Positions 25,509-34,519 of a DNA stretch of 48,684 bases are shown here, piece by piece (positions within the stretch are counted from its first letter, which is position 1; every line of letters begins with the position of its first letter). The stretch spans positions 1-48,684 of the forward strand of contig JAGBRC010000019.1 in assembly GCA_017632535.1 (NCBI GenBank), given 5' to 3'. Source of the stretch: Aeriscardovia sp. (GTDB lineage: Bacteria > Actinomycetota > Actinomycetes > Actinomycetales > Bifidobacteriaceae). The position numbers and the translations under genes are program-made. The notes beneath the pieces are model-generated. The model was not told the origin of the DNA, searched no databases, and saw only the letters and a program-made list of their open reading frames with translations.

Positions 25509-26690
25509 ATGCGGGCCTACGTATTCATATTCCTCTGTGCATTCTGCTCTGTCGCCCTCCTCACCCCGATGGTGCGCCGCCTCGCCGTCAAGGTGGGGGC
25601 CGTGCAGGCCATAAGGAAGAGGGATGTGCATACCGTCCCCACCCCAAGGATGGGCGGAGTGGCGATGTTTTTGGGCTTTGCGCTGTCTTTGTGTTTTGCG
25701 CGGGGCATTCCGTGGCTCAGATCCCTTTTCCAAGGCAACGGCTACCAGCAGTGGGTGATACTTCTAGGGGCCTTCTTTATCTGCCTCATCGGGGTTTTAG
25801 ACGACATATTCGACTTAGACTGGATGCTCAAACTCGGCGGCCAGATGTTTGCCGCGATCTTCGTAGCATGGAAAGGGGTGCAGCTGGTATCCATCCCCTG
25901 GGGCTCGACCCTCCTCTCCCTCTCCTCTTTCTCTTCCATGGCCATAACGATCCTTCTCATCCTCATCTCCATAAACGCAGTCAACTTCATAGACGGCCTG
26001 GACGGGCTTGCGGCCGGAATAGTTGGGATAGGCGCTCTGGCCTTTTCGGTCTACAGCTACATCCTCTCCAAGTCCCAGCCCAGCTTTTCTTCAATGTCCA
26101 CCCTCCTCAACGTCATCTTGGTGGGGATCTGCGCCGGATTTTTGGTGCACAACTGGCATCCGGCCAGCATCTTCATGGGGGACTCGGGATCTATGATGCT
26201 GGGATATGTCCTCACTTGCGCTTCGCTGGTTCTTACCGGCAGGTTCGTCCCCTCCCTCAGGCATTCTGGGGTGTACCTTCCCGTGTTCATGCCGATCCTC
26301 CTGCCCCTGCTGGTCCTCTTCATCCCAGTTTTGGATATGGTCCTGGCCATTATCCGCAGGCTCTTAAAGGGGCAGTCTCCTATGCATCCCGACCGCATGC
26401 ATTTGCACCACAGGATGCTCAAAATCGGACACAGCGTAGTGGGGGCGGTGCTGATACTTTGGGCATGGGCTTTCGTGATAGCTTTCGGATCCATTCTCAC
26501 CCTCTTCATTCCGTTCCTAATGGTATTGGCCATAGCCTGCGCAGTAGTCCCCGTCCTCACTTTTCTCACCCTCGCCCCCCACTACAAGCAGAGGCTCACG
26601 GAATTGGGGATAATAGGGAATAGAGGCTCGCACGAAAGGAAGGGCAATGGACCCCCTGGGTCAGATCCAAGCAAAAAAGATCATAAATAG
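25509..26690 (+). CDS. wecA: Undecaprenyl-phosphate glycosyl-1-phosphate transferase, MraY/WecA family
   Basis: Membrane enzyme that transfers a sugar-1-phosphate, probably GlcNAc-1-P, to a polyprenyl phosphate and so starts synthesis of a cell-wall polymer. The 393-residue protein has about eleven spans and the family motifs: VPTPRMGGVAMF, GVLDDIFDLDW with the metal-binding Asp pair, NFIDGLDGLAAG, IFMGDSGSMMLGY and the WecA-type HLHHRML loop near 300. The HLHH form argues for WecA/TagO over MraY. The 'atgcgg' start follows GAGGGCAG, 7 bases after tsaC. It overlaps the next gene by 44 bases. Confidence 0.9.
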   Translation: MRAYVFIFLCAFCSVALLTPMVRRLAVKVGAVQAIRKRDVHTVPTPRMGGVAMFLGFALSLCFARGIPWLRSLFQGNGYQQWVILLGAFFICLIGVLDDIFDLDWMLKLGGQMFAAIFVAWKGVQLVSIPWGSTLLSLSSFSSMAITILLILISINAVNFIDGLDGLAAGIVGIGALAFSVYSYILSKSQPSFSSMSTLLNVILVGICAGFLVHNWHPASIFMGDSGSMMLGYVLTCASLVLTGRFVPSLRHSGVYLPVFMPILLPLLVLFIPVLDMVLAIIRRLLKGQSPMHPDRMHLHHRMLKIGHSVVGAVLILWAWAFVIAFGSILTLFIPFLMVLAIACAVVPVLTFLTLAPHYKQRLTELGIIGNRGSHERKGNGPPGSDPSKKDHK

Positions 26691-27093
26691 GATTTTCATA
26701 TTCGATTTGGTTTTCTTTGCGGCTACGGCCGCCGTCTCCCTAGGGTTGGGCGGTGGTCTGGAGGGGCGCAGAGGGCTGTGGGGCGCGATTATAGCGGTCA
26801 TAGTGCTTCTGGTATTTGCGCTCTTCACTCCTCTGGCCTTCAAAATTTTGAGTCGAAAGAAAATAGAATCCCGCAAATTCGTCATCTATGTGACGGGCAG
26901 CTGGTTTATAAAGCTGATTTTGGTCTTCGTGGCCTTGATAATTCTGAGCCGCTTCGCATTTTTCGACAGGGGCGTTTTCGCCTGGACGGTATTTGCGGGA
27001 GCCGTAGGGGTTTTGGCCATAGAGGGTTTGACGGTGCTTTTGATGGGTCTTCCCAAGGGGGAAGAGAAAGGCGGAAAAATAAAAGATGAGTGA
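26647..27093 (+). CDS. Four-span membrane protein in the atpI position
   Basis: A 148-residue membrane protein with four hydrophobic segments at about 16-36, 46-67, 83-103 and 112-134. The spacing of the four helices and the basic loop (SRKKIESRKF) resemble AtpI-like proteins, and in mycobacteria the atpI-like gene Rv1303 occupies exactly this place after wecA. No ATP-synthase genes follow here; orn starts 8 bases before its stop. The ATG at 26647 has a strong AAGGAAGG and lies inside the wecA tail. Assignment rests mostly on position and topology. Confidence 0.65.
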   Translation: MDPLGQIQAKKIINRIFIFDLVFFAATAAVSLGLGGGLEGRRGLWGAIIAVIVLLVFALFTPLAFKILSRKKIESRKFVIYVTGSWFIKLILVFVALIILSRFAFFDRGVFAWTVFAGAVGVLAIEGLTVLLMGLPKGEEKGGKIKDE

Positions 27094-27733
27094 CGTGCTT
27101 CTTTGGGCCGACTGCGAAATGACGGGGCTGGACGTGCAAAGAGAAGAGCTGTGCGAAATAGCGCTAGTTCCCACCGACTTTTCTTTGGTGCCGCTAGACG
27201 AGGGGCGGGACTTTGTGATCCGCCCCTCCCGGGCTGCAATCGAAGGCATGGGAGAGTTTGTGAGGTCTATGCACACTAAAAACGGGCTCCTTTCCCTGAT
27301 GGAATCGGCCCTCCCGCTCGAAGAAGTGAAAGGCGCGATACTTTCCTACGCTTCCCGGTTCGTCTCTCAAGAAAACAAGGGGTACCTGGCCGGAAATACC
27401 ATAGGATCCGACAAAAAGTTCATAGACAAGTACATTCCCGAGCTTTCCGCCATGCTCAACTACAGGACGGTGGACGTAAGCTCCATAAAGGAGCTGTGCC
27501 GCAGGTGGTACCCTGAAGCCTTCGCCTCAAAGCCCGTCAAGCACGGAGACGACCGCTCTCTGGCCGACATAATAGAATCTATAGACGAGCTAAAGTACTA
27601 CAAACGGGCCATTTTCAGGCCGGAGGGCTTTGAGGAGGCCAGAGCGGAAGTGGAGGCCTCCAGCCTGCTGAAGGCGTGGCAGGCCAGGGGAATAAAGCTC
27701 GTGGACTATTCCAACGTCACCAAGAAAGACTGA
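27086..27733 (+). CDS. orn: Oligoribonuclease
   Basis: 3'-5' exoribonuclease that degrades di- and short oligoribonucleotides, including pGpG. The 215-residue protein has the DEDDh start ADCEMTGLD (Asp9, Glu11), LAGNTIGSDKKF (Asp109), the actinobacterial signature VSSIKELCRRWYP and the final Asp in LADIIESIDELKYY (Asp161). The catalytic His that normally stands five residues before that Asp (HRALAD in M. tuberculosis Orn) is Asp156 here: the segment reads KHGDDRSLAD. His153 is the nearest histidine. It overlaps the previous gene by 8 bases and is followed 2 bases later by proS. Confidence 0.93.
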   Translation: MSDVLLWADCEMTGLDVQREELCEIALVPTDFSLVPLDEGRDFVIRPSRAAIEGMGEFVRSMHTKNGLLSLMESALPLEEVKGAILSYASRFVSQENKGYLAGNTIGSDKKFIDKYIPELSAMLNYRTVDVSSIKELCRRWYPEAFASKPVKHGDDRSLADIIESIDELKYYKRAIFRPEGFEEARAEVEASSLLKAWQARGIKLVDYSNVTKKD

Positions 27734-27735
27734 TT

Positions 27736-29508
27736 ATGAAACCTACCTACTTTTCCGAACTTTTTACCCGAACCCTGAGGGACGACCCTGCCGATGAGGA
27801 CGTGGATTCGGCAAAGCTCTTGGTGCGCGGGGGGTATGTCCGCAAGATGGCCCCGGGCGTCTTCGCCTGGTTGCCCCTGGGCCTGAAAGTACTAAAAAAC
27901 GTTGAGGACGTGATAAGGGAGGAGATGGCGTCCATCGGCGCCCAGGAAGTCCACCTGCCCGCCCTTTTGCCAAAGTCCGTCTACGCCCCCACGGGAAGGT
28001 GGGACGAGTATGGGGAGAATATCTTCAAGCTCAAAGACCGCCACGGGTCCGACTACCTTTTGGCCCCCACCCACGAAGAGCCCTTCACCCTCCTGGCTAA
28101 AGACCTCATCTCTTCCTACAAGGACCTGCCCGTCACCCTCTACCAGATTCAGACCAAGTATCGAGACGAGGCGCGCCCGCGCGCGGGCCTGATAAGGGGC
28201 AGGGAGTTCATCATGAAGGACGCCTATTCTTTCACGCTAAAAGAAGAGGGCATGAAAGATTGCTACGCCCAAGAGCGCGACGCTTACGAGAGGGTGTTTA
28301 GGAGGCTGGGTGTGGATTATGTGATCGTCCGCGCCTTCTCGGGCCCCATGGGCGGGTCAGAATCTGAAGAATTTTTGTGCCCCCTGGAGATTGGGGAAGA
28401 CACTTTCGTAAAGGCGCCCAGTGGAAAGGCCTGGAACGTGGAAGCCCTCAAGACGCCGCGGGAGGAGGAGGATTTTTCTTCCGTTTCCGCCTCCCGGGAC
28501 ATCGAAACCCCCATAGACGGGTCTGTGGCCTCTCTCAGGTCTTTTCTCGATCGGGAGGGAATTGAAGCCAAGATCTTAAAAAACGTGGTCATAAGGCTCA
28601 CAGCTCCGGATGGAGAAACAACCTTGGCCGTGGTGGGCCTTCCAGAAGGAAGGCAGCTGGACTTAAAGAGGCTGGAAGCGTGCCTCTCGCCCCTGGAAGC
28701 CTCCCTGGCGGACGAAGAAGATCTCAAATCCCATCCGGAGCTTGTGAAGGGCTTTATAGGGGTCAAAAAGGTAGGCCCGCAGGGCGGCCCCGGAAGCTGC
28801 CCCTACTTTTTGGACGCACACGTGGCAAAAGGCTCTGCCTGGTGCACCGGATCCGACAGGGAAGGGGCCCATACCCTAAACCTGGTCTACGGCAGGGACT
28901 TTGGGTGTGACAAAGTCGTGGAAGCGGCCCAGGTGGAAGAGGGGGATCTCAGCCCGGACGGATCCGGGAAGCTCTCGATAGAGCGCGGAGTGGAAATAGG
29001 CCAGGTCTTCCAGCTGGGGCTAAAGTACTCCAAATCCATGGGCTTTGAGGTTGCCGGGCCTTCCGGAGCCCTGCAGGAGGTATGGATGGGCAGCTACGGA
29101 ATAGGCGTTTCCAGGCTCGTGGCTTGCATAGCCGAGAGCCACAGGGACGGGCGCGGCCTCATCTGGCCCATTTCCGCCGCGCCCTTCAAAGTTCAGATAG
29201 TTTCGGCCAGGAAAGAGTGCGCGCAGTTCTGCTCCCACTTAGGAGAAGAGATCGGCTCGCGGGGCCTTGAAGCGCTGGTGGACGACAGAAATGAATCTGC
29301 CGGCGTGAAGTTCGCCGACGCCGAGCTTCTAGGCTCCCCCATAATCGCAGTGGCCGGCAAAGGGTACATGGAGAAAGGTGAGGTAGAGGTCAGAGACAGG
29401 GAAAGCGGGGAAGTGTCCCACGTCCCTGCAGAAAGGGCGGCGGAAGAAATTTTCAATCTTTCTTCCCGCCTCCGCCGGGCCCTACTTTGCCAGTCTTGCT
29501 TAGAATAG
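27736..29508 (+). CDS. proS: Proline--tRNA ligase, prokaryotic type
   Basis: Charges tRNA-Pro. The 590-residue protein has class II motif 1 (GVFAWLPLGLKVLKNVEDVI), motif 2 (TKYRDEARPRAGLIRGREFI) and motif 3 (GSYGIGVSRLVACIAE). Between motifs 2 and 3 is the ~180-residue INS editing domain that removes mischarged alanine (for example LKNVVIRLT, VVGLPEGRQL and KVGPQGGPGSC). The anticodon-binding domain follows from about 480. The ATG at 27736 gives the normal MKPTYFSELFTRTLRD start; the frame extends 20 codons upstream into orn, but those are not part of the family. The last ~10 residues with CQSC are unusual but probably harmless. Confidence 0.97.
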   Translation: MKPTYFSELFTRTLRDDPADEDVDSAKLLVRGGYVRKMAPGVFAWLPLGLKVLKNVEDVIREEMASIGAQEVHLPALLPKSVYAPTGRWDEYGENIFKLKDRHGSDYLLAPTHEEPFTLLAKDLISSYKDLPVTLYQIQTKYRDEARPRAGLIRGREFIMKDAYSFTLKEEGMKDCYAQERDAYERVFRRLGVDYVIVRAFSGPMGGSESEEFLCPLEIGEDTFVKAPSGKAWNVEALKTPREEEDFSSVSASRDIETPIDGSVASLRSFLDREGIEAKILKNVVIRLTAPDGETTLAVVGLPEGRQLDLKRLEACLSPLEASLADEEDLKSHPELVKGFIGVKKVGPQGGPGSCPYFLDAHVAKGSAWCTGSDREGAHTLNLVYGRDFGCDKVVEAAQVEEGDLSPDGSGKLSIERGVEIGQVFQLGLKYSKSMGFEVAGPSGALQEVWMGSYGIGVSRLVACIAESHRDGRGLIWPISAAPFKVQIVSARKECAQFCSHLGEEIGSRGLEALVDDRNESAGVKFADAELLGSPIIAVAGKGYMEKGEVEVRDRESGEVSHVPAERAAEEIFNLSSRLRRALLCQSCLE

Positions 29509-29548
29509 TAATGAACTAAATGGGAAGCCTTGCCAAGGGAGGGGGAAA

Positions 29549-30517
29549 ATGTCTATAAAACTGGACATGCCCAGCATCCGCCAGCTGGCGGAAGACGAAG
29601 GGGTGGGCGAAGAGGAAGTCAGGTCCGTCCTGCAGTCCTCCCTCCTGCAGGCCTATTCCAGGTTCCCGGGTGCCTTCCCCATAGCCAGGGTCGAAGTCGA
29701 CGAACGCGGGAACCTGACCATCTGGGGAAAACAGGAGGAAGACGGCCAGGAAGTGGACTGTACTCCGGAGGACTTCAACCGCCAGTCCACTAAATTTGTT
29801 CGCTCAGCCCTCCGCCAGCTTGTCAGGCATATGGAAGACGAGAAGCTGTTTGGATCTTTCCTAAATCGCCGCGGCCAGCTTATAACCGGCATCGTGCAGC
29901 AAGACGAGGCGGACGAAGGCAATATCCATGTGGCCGTTGGAGATACTGAGGCCCTTCTTCCCCGCCGCGAGCAGACCCCCGGCGAAGAGTACCGCCACGG
30001 CCAGAGGCTGAGGGTGTACGTGGTCTCGGTGAGCCGGGGATCCAAGGGTCCGGAGATCATAGTCTCCCGGAGCCATCCCAACTTGGTGCAGCTGCTTTTC
30101 GAAAAGGAAGTGCCGGAGCTGGCTACAGGAGAGGTGAGCATAGTCAAAATAGCCAGAGAGGCGGGATCGAGGACAAAAGTGGCCGTCACGTCCCGCATCC
30201 CCGGATTCAATGCCAAAGGCGCCTTTATAGGCCCCGGCGGGAGTCGCGTGAGGTCGGTGGTCTCTGAACTCGGAGGCAGAGAACAGATTGACATAATCGA
30301 CTACAGCGAAGATCCGGCCCGCTTCATAGCCAACGCTCTCAGCCCCGCCAAGGTGGAGAGGGTGGATCTTCTCTCTGTGGCCGACAGGATGGCGGTAGCC
30401 ATCGTAGCCAATGAGGATCAGCTCAGGCTGGCCATAGGGGGCCAAGGGGGGCAGAACGCCCGGCTCGCCGCCAGGCTGACAGGATGGAAGATAGCTATTC
30501 AAACTCCGAACAAATAA
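29549..30517 (+). CDS. nusA: Transcription termination/antitermination factor NusA
   Basis: Binds RNA polymerase and nascent RNA and modulates pausing, termination and rRNA antitermination. The 322-residue protein has an N-terminal RNA-polymerase-binding domain, an S1 domain from about 105 (GQLITGIVQQDEADEGNIHV), and two KH domains, with IGPGGSRVRSV in the first and IGGQGGQNARLAARLTGW in the second. There is no acidic C-terminal repeat domain, as in other Actinobacteria. Start ATG has GGAGGGGG upstream. rimP, usually before nusA, and ylxR, usually after it, are both missing here. Confidence 0.97.
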   Translation: MSIKLDMPSIRQLAEDEGVGEEEVRSVLQSSLLQAYSRFPGAFPIARVEVDERGNLTIWGKQEEDGQEVDCTPEDFNRQSTKFVRSALRQLVRHMEDEKLFGSFLNRRGQLITGIVQQDEADEGNIHVAVGDTEALLPRREQTPGEEYRHGQRLRVYVVSVSRGSKGPEIIVSRSHPNLVQLLFEKEVPELATGEVSIVKIAREAGSRTKVAVTSRIPGFNAKGAFIGPGGSRVRSVVSELGGREQIDIIDYSEDPARFIANALSPAKVERVDLLSVADRMAVAIVANEDQLRLAIGGQGGQNARLAARLTGWKIAIQTPNK

Positions 30518-30613
30518 ATTTCCCTGCGGCCCATCCCCGCATACCGATCGGGCGCCGGGGCCCAGGTCAAGTTAAACTATTAGTGTTGCAAAATAAGCGG
30601 TTGCGCGTAACTG

Positions 30614-30631
30614 GCGGCCCGATGGGGCCGC
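30614..30631 (+). other. GC-rich hairpin in the infB leader
   Basis: gcggccc-gatg-gggccgc, a 7 bp stem with four-base loop, 25 bases before the infB start. It is not followed by T residues, so it is not a simple terminator. It may stabilise or regulate the infB message. Confidence 0.4.
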
Positions 30632-30656
30632 GAAACGTCGGATAAGTGAGGTGTCA

Positions 30657-33329
30657 GTGCCTAAAGCGCGTATTTACGAGTTGGCAAAAAAATTTGGAGT
30701 GGACAGCGGCACGATTTTGTCAACCCTGAAAGATATGGGAGAGTTTGTAAAGTCTGCCTCTTCAACTGTCGAGGCGCCAGTAGTTAGACAGCTGGAACTT
30801 AAGTTTCAAAGGAGCGCGTCCCCCCAGCCGCAGCAAAAGCATTCCCCCAAGGTTCAAAAGGCCTTTCCTAAAAAGCCTTTCCCCCAGGATTCCCAGGCTG
30901 TAAGGGAGCCTAAAGAGCGCAGGGAGAGAAAGCCCGAACCCAAGCCTGCGCCCTCCCCGAGGCCCCAATCCGCTCCGAATCCGATCTTTCGCGCCCCGAC
31001 ATTGCCCGCAACTCCTTCGCCTCAGGATTTTTCTAAGCGCCAGGGCCCAAGGCCTGGAAACAACCCATTCTCTTCAACCCAGGGCATGCACTTCCCGACG
31101 CCGAACGATATTCCAAGGCCCCATCCGCTTTCCAAGCCTACAGTAAAGCCCAAAGGAGGGCCGAGGGGCAAGAAGGGCGAAGAAGCCGGCGCACAGGGAA
31201 GCCAGTTCAGGCGCAGGCCTTCCGGTTCTCCTGCGGGGAGGGGCGCCTCTCCCTCCGGGCCCAGGTTTAGAAGCGCCTCCGGATCTCCTTCACCCCGTCC
31301 CTTCTCCTCAGCCCCCAAGGCTGGAGGGGCTCCCGCCAGGGGAGGCCGCGGCGGAGTGGCCTTTGGCCGGCAGGCTCCCGGATCTCGGGCTCAAAAGAGG
31401 AAGAACCACCGCCTCCAACAAAAAAGGCAGGAATTTCAAGAGCTGCAGACTCCGGTTATCGGCGGCGTCAGGCTTCCTTCGGGCAACGGCCAGACTATAA
31501 CTTTGAGGCAGGGGTCCACCTTGGCAGACCTGGCCGACAAGATCAACGTCCCCGCCGCCTCCCTCGTGCAGGTGCTCTTCCGTTTGGGGCAGATGGCTAC
31601 AGTCTCCCAATCTTTGGACGCGGACCTATTTCAAATCTTGGGCGATGAGATCGGATGGAACATAAAAGTAGTTTCGGCCCAAGAAGAAGACGCGCAGCTT
31701 TTGAAGCAGTTCGATATCGACTTGGAGCAGAACGGCAGTGAGGAGAATCTGGTGCCGCGTCCTCCGGTAGTCACAGTCATGGGGCATGTGGATCACGGCA
31801 AGACCAGCTTGTTGGACGCCATCCGCAACACCCATGAACGCAAGAGGGAAGCCGGGGGAATCACTCAAAGCATCGGCGCATACAGGGTGCAGATTGAAAT
31901 GGACGGCGAGAAGAGGTACATAACCTTTCTCGATACCCCCGGGCATGAGGCTTTCACTGCCATGAGGGCCAGGGGCGCAGAGCTCACGGATGTAGCGATA
32001 CTGGTTGTAGCCGCAAACGACGGGGTGATGCCGCAGACTATCGAGGCTCTGAACCACGCAAAGAGCGCGAACGTGCCGATTGTGGTGGCTGTAAACAAGA
32101 TAGATTTGCCCGATGCAAATCCTGAAAAGGTTAGAAGCCAGCTTATGGAGTTTGGGCTCGTGCCCGAAGAGTACGGCGGAGACACCATGTTTGTGGACGT
32201 GTCTGCAAAGGAGGGGACAGGCATAGACAAGCTCCTTGAAGCCGTCCTCCTAACCTCGGACGCTGACTTGGACCTGCGGACAGATCCCAATCTTCCTGCC
32301 AGAGGGACGGCCGTTGAGGCCAGGCTCGACCGCGGCCGCGGGCCGGTAGTAAGCGCCCTAATAAAAGAAGGTACCTTGCGGACGGGGGACGCCATCGTAG
32401 TGGGCAACGCCTATGGAAAAGTGCGCGCCATGTTCGATGAAGAAGGCGAGCCCCTAAAGGAGGCCGGCGCGTCCATGCCCGTAGCCGTCCTGGGCCTTAC
32501 TTCGCTTCCTGCCGCAGGCGACCTTCTCTTAGAGGCCCCCGACGACCGCATTGCCCGCCAGATAGCGGAAAAGAGGGAAGCGTTGGCCAGGGCTGCAGAG
32601 CTCGGGCGCCAACGCAAAGTAGTCTCCCTAGAGAGCCTCAAAGAGCAATTCAAGAAGTCCGAAGTGGATACCCTTAACCTCGTAATCAAGGGGGATTCTT
32701 CCGGAAGCGTGGAGGCTCTTGAGGACGAGCTGATGAAGATCCATGTGGCTGATGGGGTCGGAATCAATGTGATCCACAGGGGTGTGGGCGCTATAACCCA
32801 AAACGACGTGAACCTGGCCACGGTGGACAAGGCCGTGATCATAGGCTTTAATGTGAGGCCCAACAAGAACATAGCCGAGCTCGCGGAGAAAGAGGGGGTG
32901 GAGATCAAGTTCTACACCGTCATCTACCAAGCTACCGAGGAAGTCACAGAGGCCTTGGAAGGTATGCTGAAGCCCGTTTACGAAGAGATCACCACCTCTC
33001 ACTCCGAAATACGCCAGATTTTCCGCTCTTCCAAGTTTGGAAATATCGCGGGAGTCATGGTCCTGGATGGGGTTGTGAAGAGGAACTCCAAAGCCAGAAT
33101 CCTAAGAGAGGGAATAGTGAAGACAAACGACCTTGTCATCACCGGCCTCAGGCGCTTTAAGGACGATGTGACAGAGGTAAAGGCTGGATTCGAAGCCGGA
33201 ATCAACCTCGGCAGTTTCAACGACATCCAAGAGGGCGACATCATCGAGACCTACGAGATGAAGGAAGTCGACCGCAAGGAGGCAGCCGCGGCCCAGGACC
33301 GTGCGAAGGCGGAAGATGGGGAGAAGTGA
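30657..33329 (+). CDS. infB: Translation initiation factor IF-2
   Basis: GTPase that brings initiator tRNA to the 30S subunit and promotes subunit joining. The 890-residue protein has the N-terminal IF2_N module ([20 protein letters not shown]), a long Pro/Arg/Ser-rich disordered linker (about 60-250) typical of actinobacterial IF-2, a second IF2_N-like module (about 285-335), then the G domain with [26 protein letters not shown] and NKIDLP, and domains II-IV. Two GTG codons are possible starts (30651 and 30657); the second has a better distance from GTGAGG. It is followed by rbfA overlapping by 14 bases. Confidence 0.97.
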   Translation: MPKARIYELAKKFGVDSGTILSTLKDMGEFVKSASSTVEAPVVRQLELKFQRSASPQPQQKHSPKVQKAFPKKPFPQDSQAVREPKERRERKPEPKPAPSPRPQSAPNPIFRAPTLPATPSPQDFSKRQGPRPGNNPFSSTQGMHFPTPNDIPRPHPLSKPTVKPKGGPRGKKGEEAGAQGSQFRRRPSGSPAGRGASPSGPRFRSASGSPSPRPFSSAPKAGGAPARGGRGGVAFGRQAPGSRAQKRKNHRLQQKRQEFQELQTPVIGGVRLPSGNGQTITLRQGSTLADLADKINVPAASLVQVLFRLGQMATVSQSLDADLFQILGDEIGWNIKVVSAQEEDAQLLKQFDIDLEQNGSEENLVPRPPVVTVMGHVDHGKTSLLDAIRNTHERKREAGGITQSIGAYRVQIEMDGEKRYITFLDTPGHEAFTAMRARGAELTDVAILVVAANDGVMPQTIEALNHAKSANVPIVVAVNKIDLPDANPEKVRSQLMEFGLVPEEYGGDTMFVDVSAKEGTGIDKLLEAVLLTSDADLDLRTDPNLPARGTAVEARLDRGRGPVVSALIKEGTLRTGDAIVVGNAYGKVRAMFDEEGEPLKEAGASMPVAVLGLTSLPAAGDLLLEAPDDRIARQIAEKREALARAAELGRQRKVVSLESLKEQFKKSEVDTLNLVIKGDSSGSVEALEDELMKIHVADGVGINVIHRGVGAITQNDVNLATVDKAVIIGFNVRPNKNIAELAEKEGVEIKFYTVIYQATEEVTEALEGMLKPVYEEITTSHSEIRQIFRSSKFGNIAGVMVLDGVVKRNSKARILREGIVKTNDLVITGLRRFKDDVTEVKAGFEAGINLGSFNDIQEGDIIETYEMKEVDRKEAAAAQDRAKAEDGEK

Positions 33330-33729
33330 AGTAAAAGAGGGGCGCATAGCCGACTTCATACAGAGGACGGTGGCCACTGCCATAGAGAGGGATCTTAAAG
33401 ATCCGGCCCTCAGAAGCGTCACGGTGACGGAGGCCAGGGTAACTCCAGATCTGCACATGGCCTTCGTGTACTGGATATGCCCCGGAACAAGCCGCCTGGA
33501 AGCTAAAGAGGCTCTGGAGAGGGCAAAGGGGAAATTGAGGTCCCGAGTTGCGCGCGGGTGCGGCCTGAGAACTGCCCCTTCTTTGGATTTCCGCTACGAC
33601 GAACTTCAGGACAGGGCTATGAGAATAGAAGAAAAAATCGACGAAGCCTTGAGGGAAGACGAGAAGATGGAAGAGGAGAGCGCCGAAAAGGGCTTTGCCG
33701 GGGAAGAAAATCCTTATAAGGATGCCTGA
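33316..33729 (+). CDS. rbfA: 30S ribosome-binding factor RbfA
   Basis: Small KH-fold protein needed for late maturation of the 30S subunit and 16S rRNA 5' end. The 137-residue form from ATG 33316 shows [39 protein letters not shown] and [13 protein letters not shown], matching the family. An in-frame GTG at 33301 is a weaker start. The C-terminal ~30 residues are an acidic extension. It overlaps infB and truB in the common infB-rbfA-truB-ribF order. Confidence 0.93.
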   Translation: MGRSEVKEGRIADFIQRTVATAIERDLKDPALRSVTVTEARVTPDLHMAFVYWICPGTSRLEAKEALERAKGKLRSRVARGCGLRTAPSLDFRYDELQDRAMRIEEKIDEALREDEKMEEESAEKGFAGEENPYKDA

Positions 33730-34519
33730 GCCGGAATCGGGGGCGCTGTGTGTCTACAAGCCTCGCGGGGCGAGCAGCTTTGCGACTACGAGCGCGCTGC
33801 GGCATGAATTTTCTTTTAAAAAGGTCGGCCATGCCGGCACTTTGGACCCCCTGGCCGAAGGTCTTTTAATTTTAGGGTTTGGCCGCGGCACGAAGGCCCT
33901 GGGCTCCCTTCAGGGAATGAAGAAGACCTACAGGGCGGTTTTCGCCTTGGGGGCTGAAAGCTCCACAGAAGACGGGGAAGGGGATCTTTCGCCCCAAAGC
34001 GCCGCTCAGGCCTTAGCCGTACGGCGCCTTTCCTATAGGGCGCTGAAAAGAGCGGCTGAAAACTTTACCGGCAAGATAGATCAGATCCCCTCCCGCTTTA
34101 GCGCGGTGCATTTTGATGGCAAGAGGGCGTACGATCTGGCTCGCGCGGGAAAAAACTTCGACCTGGCGCCCAGAGAGGTAGAAATTTACTCTTTTACCAT
34201 CGGAAAAATGCGAAAGCTCCCCCTGGGCGGTGCGGGAAAAACTTTGAAAAAAGCGTGGCAGGGGCAGGCTGCCCTGTTGGAGTGCCAGGTTTCCTGCTCT
34301 AAAGGCACCTATATCCGCGCCTTGGCTCGAGATTTTGGCAGGGATCTGGGATGCGGAGCCTACCTGTTTTATCTGCAGCGTTCTGAAATCGGCCCCTTCT
34401 CCCTCAAAGACTGCGCACCCTGCAGGCTGGAGGGCAGGAAAGTTTACATAGACAGATCTTGGGCTATGGAAAAAATAATGGATCTTCCATCCCTTCAAAA
34501 GCGTTTGGACCGAAAATGA
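33722..34519 (+). CDS. truB: tRNA pseudouridine(55) synthase TruB
   Basis: Converts U55 in the T loop of elongator tRNAs to pseudouridine. The 265-residue protein has the catalytic loop VGHAGTLDPLAEGLLIL, with the nucleophilic Asp after GTL, and downstream motifs KTYRAVFALGAES, QIPSRFSAVHFDGKRAYDLA and CSKGTYIRALARDFG. The ATG at 33722 overlaps the rbfA stop; the upstream in-frame TTG at 33695 is less likely. It overlaps ribF by 4 bases. Two valine tRNAs in this window carry C at position 55 and cannot be TruB substrates there. Confidence 0.95.
   Translation: MPEPESGALCVYKPRGASSFATTSALRHEFSFKKVGHAGTLDPLAEGLLILGFGRGTKALGSLQGMKKTYRAVFALGAESSTEDGEGDLSPQSAAQALAVRRLSYRALKRAAENFTGKIDQIPSRFSAVHFDGKRAYDLARAGKNFDLAPREVEIYSFTIGKMRKLPLGGAGKTLKKAWQGQAALLECQVSCSKGTYIRALARDFGRDLGCGAYLFYLQRSEIGPFSLKDCAPCRLEGRKVYIDRSWAMEKIMDLPSLQKRLDRK

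Noticed and set aside
30830-31440. Low-complexity Pro/Arg/Ser-rich segment that might suggest a separate gene or frameshift
   Set aside because: It is in frame within infB and is the usual disordered linker of actinobacterial IF-2.
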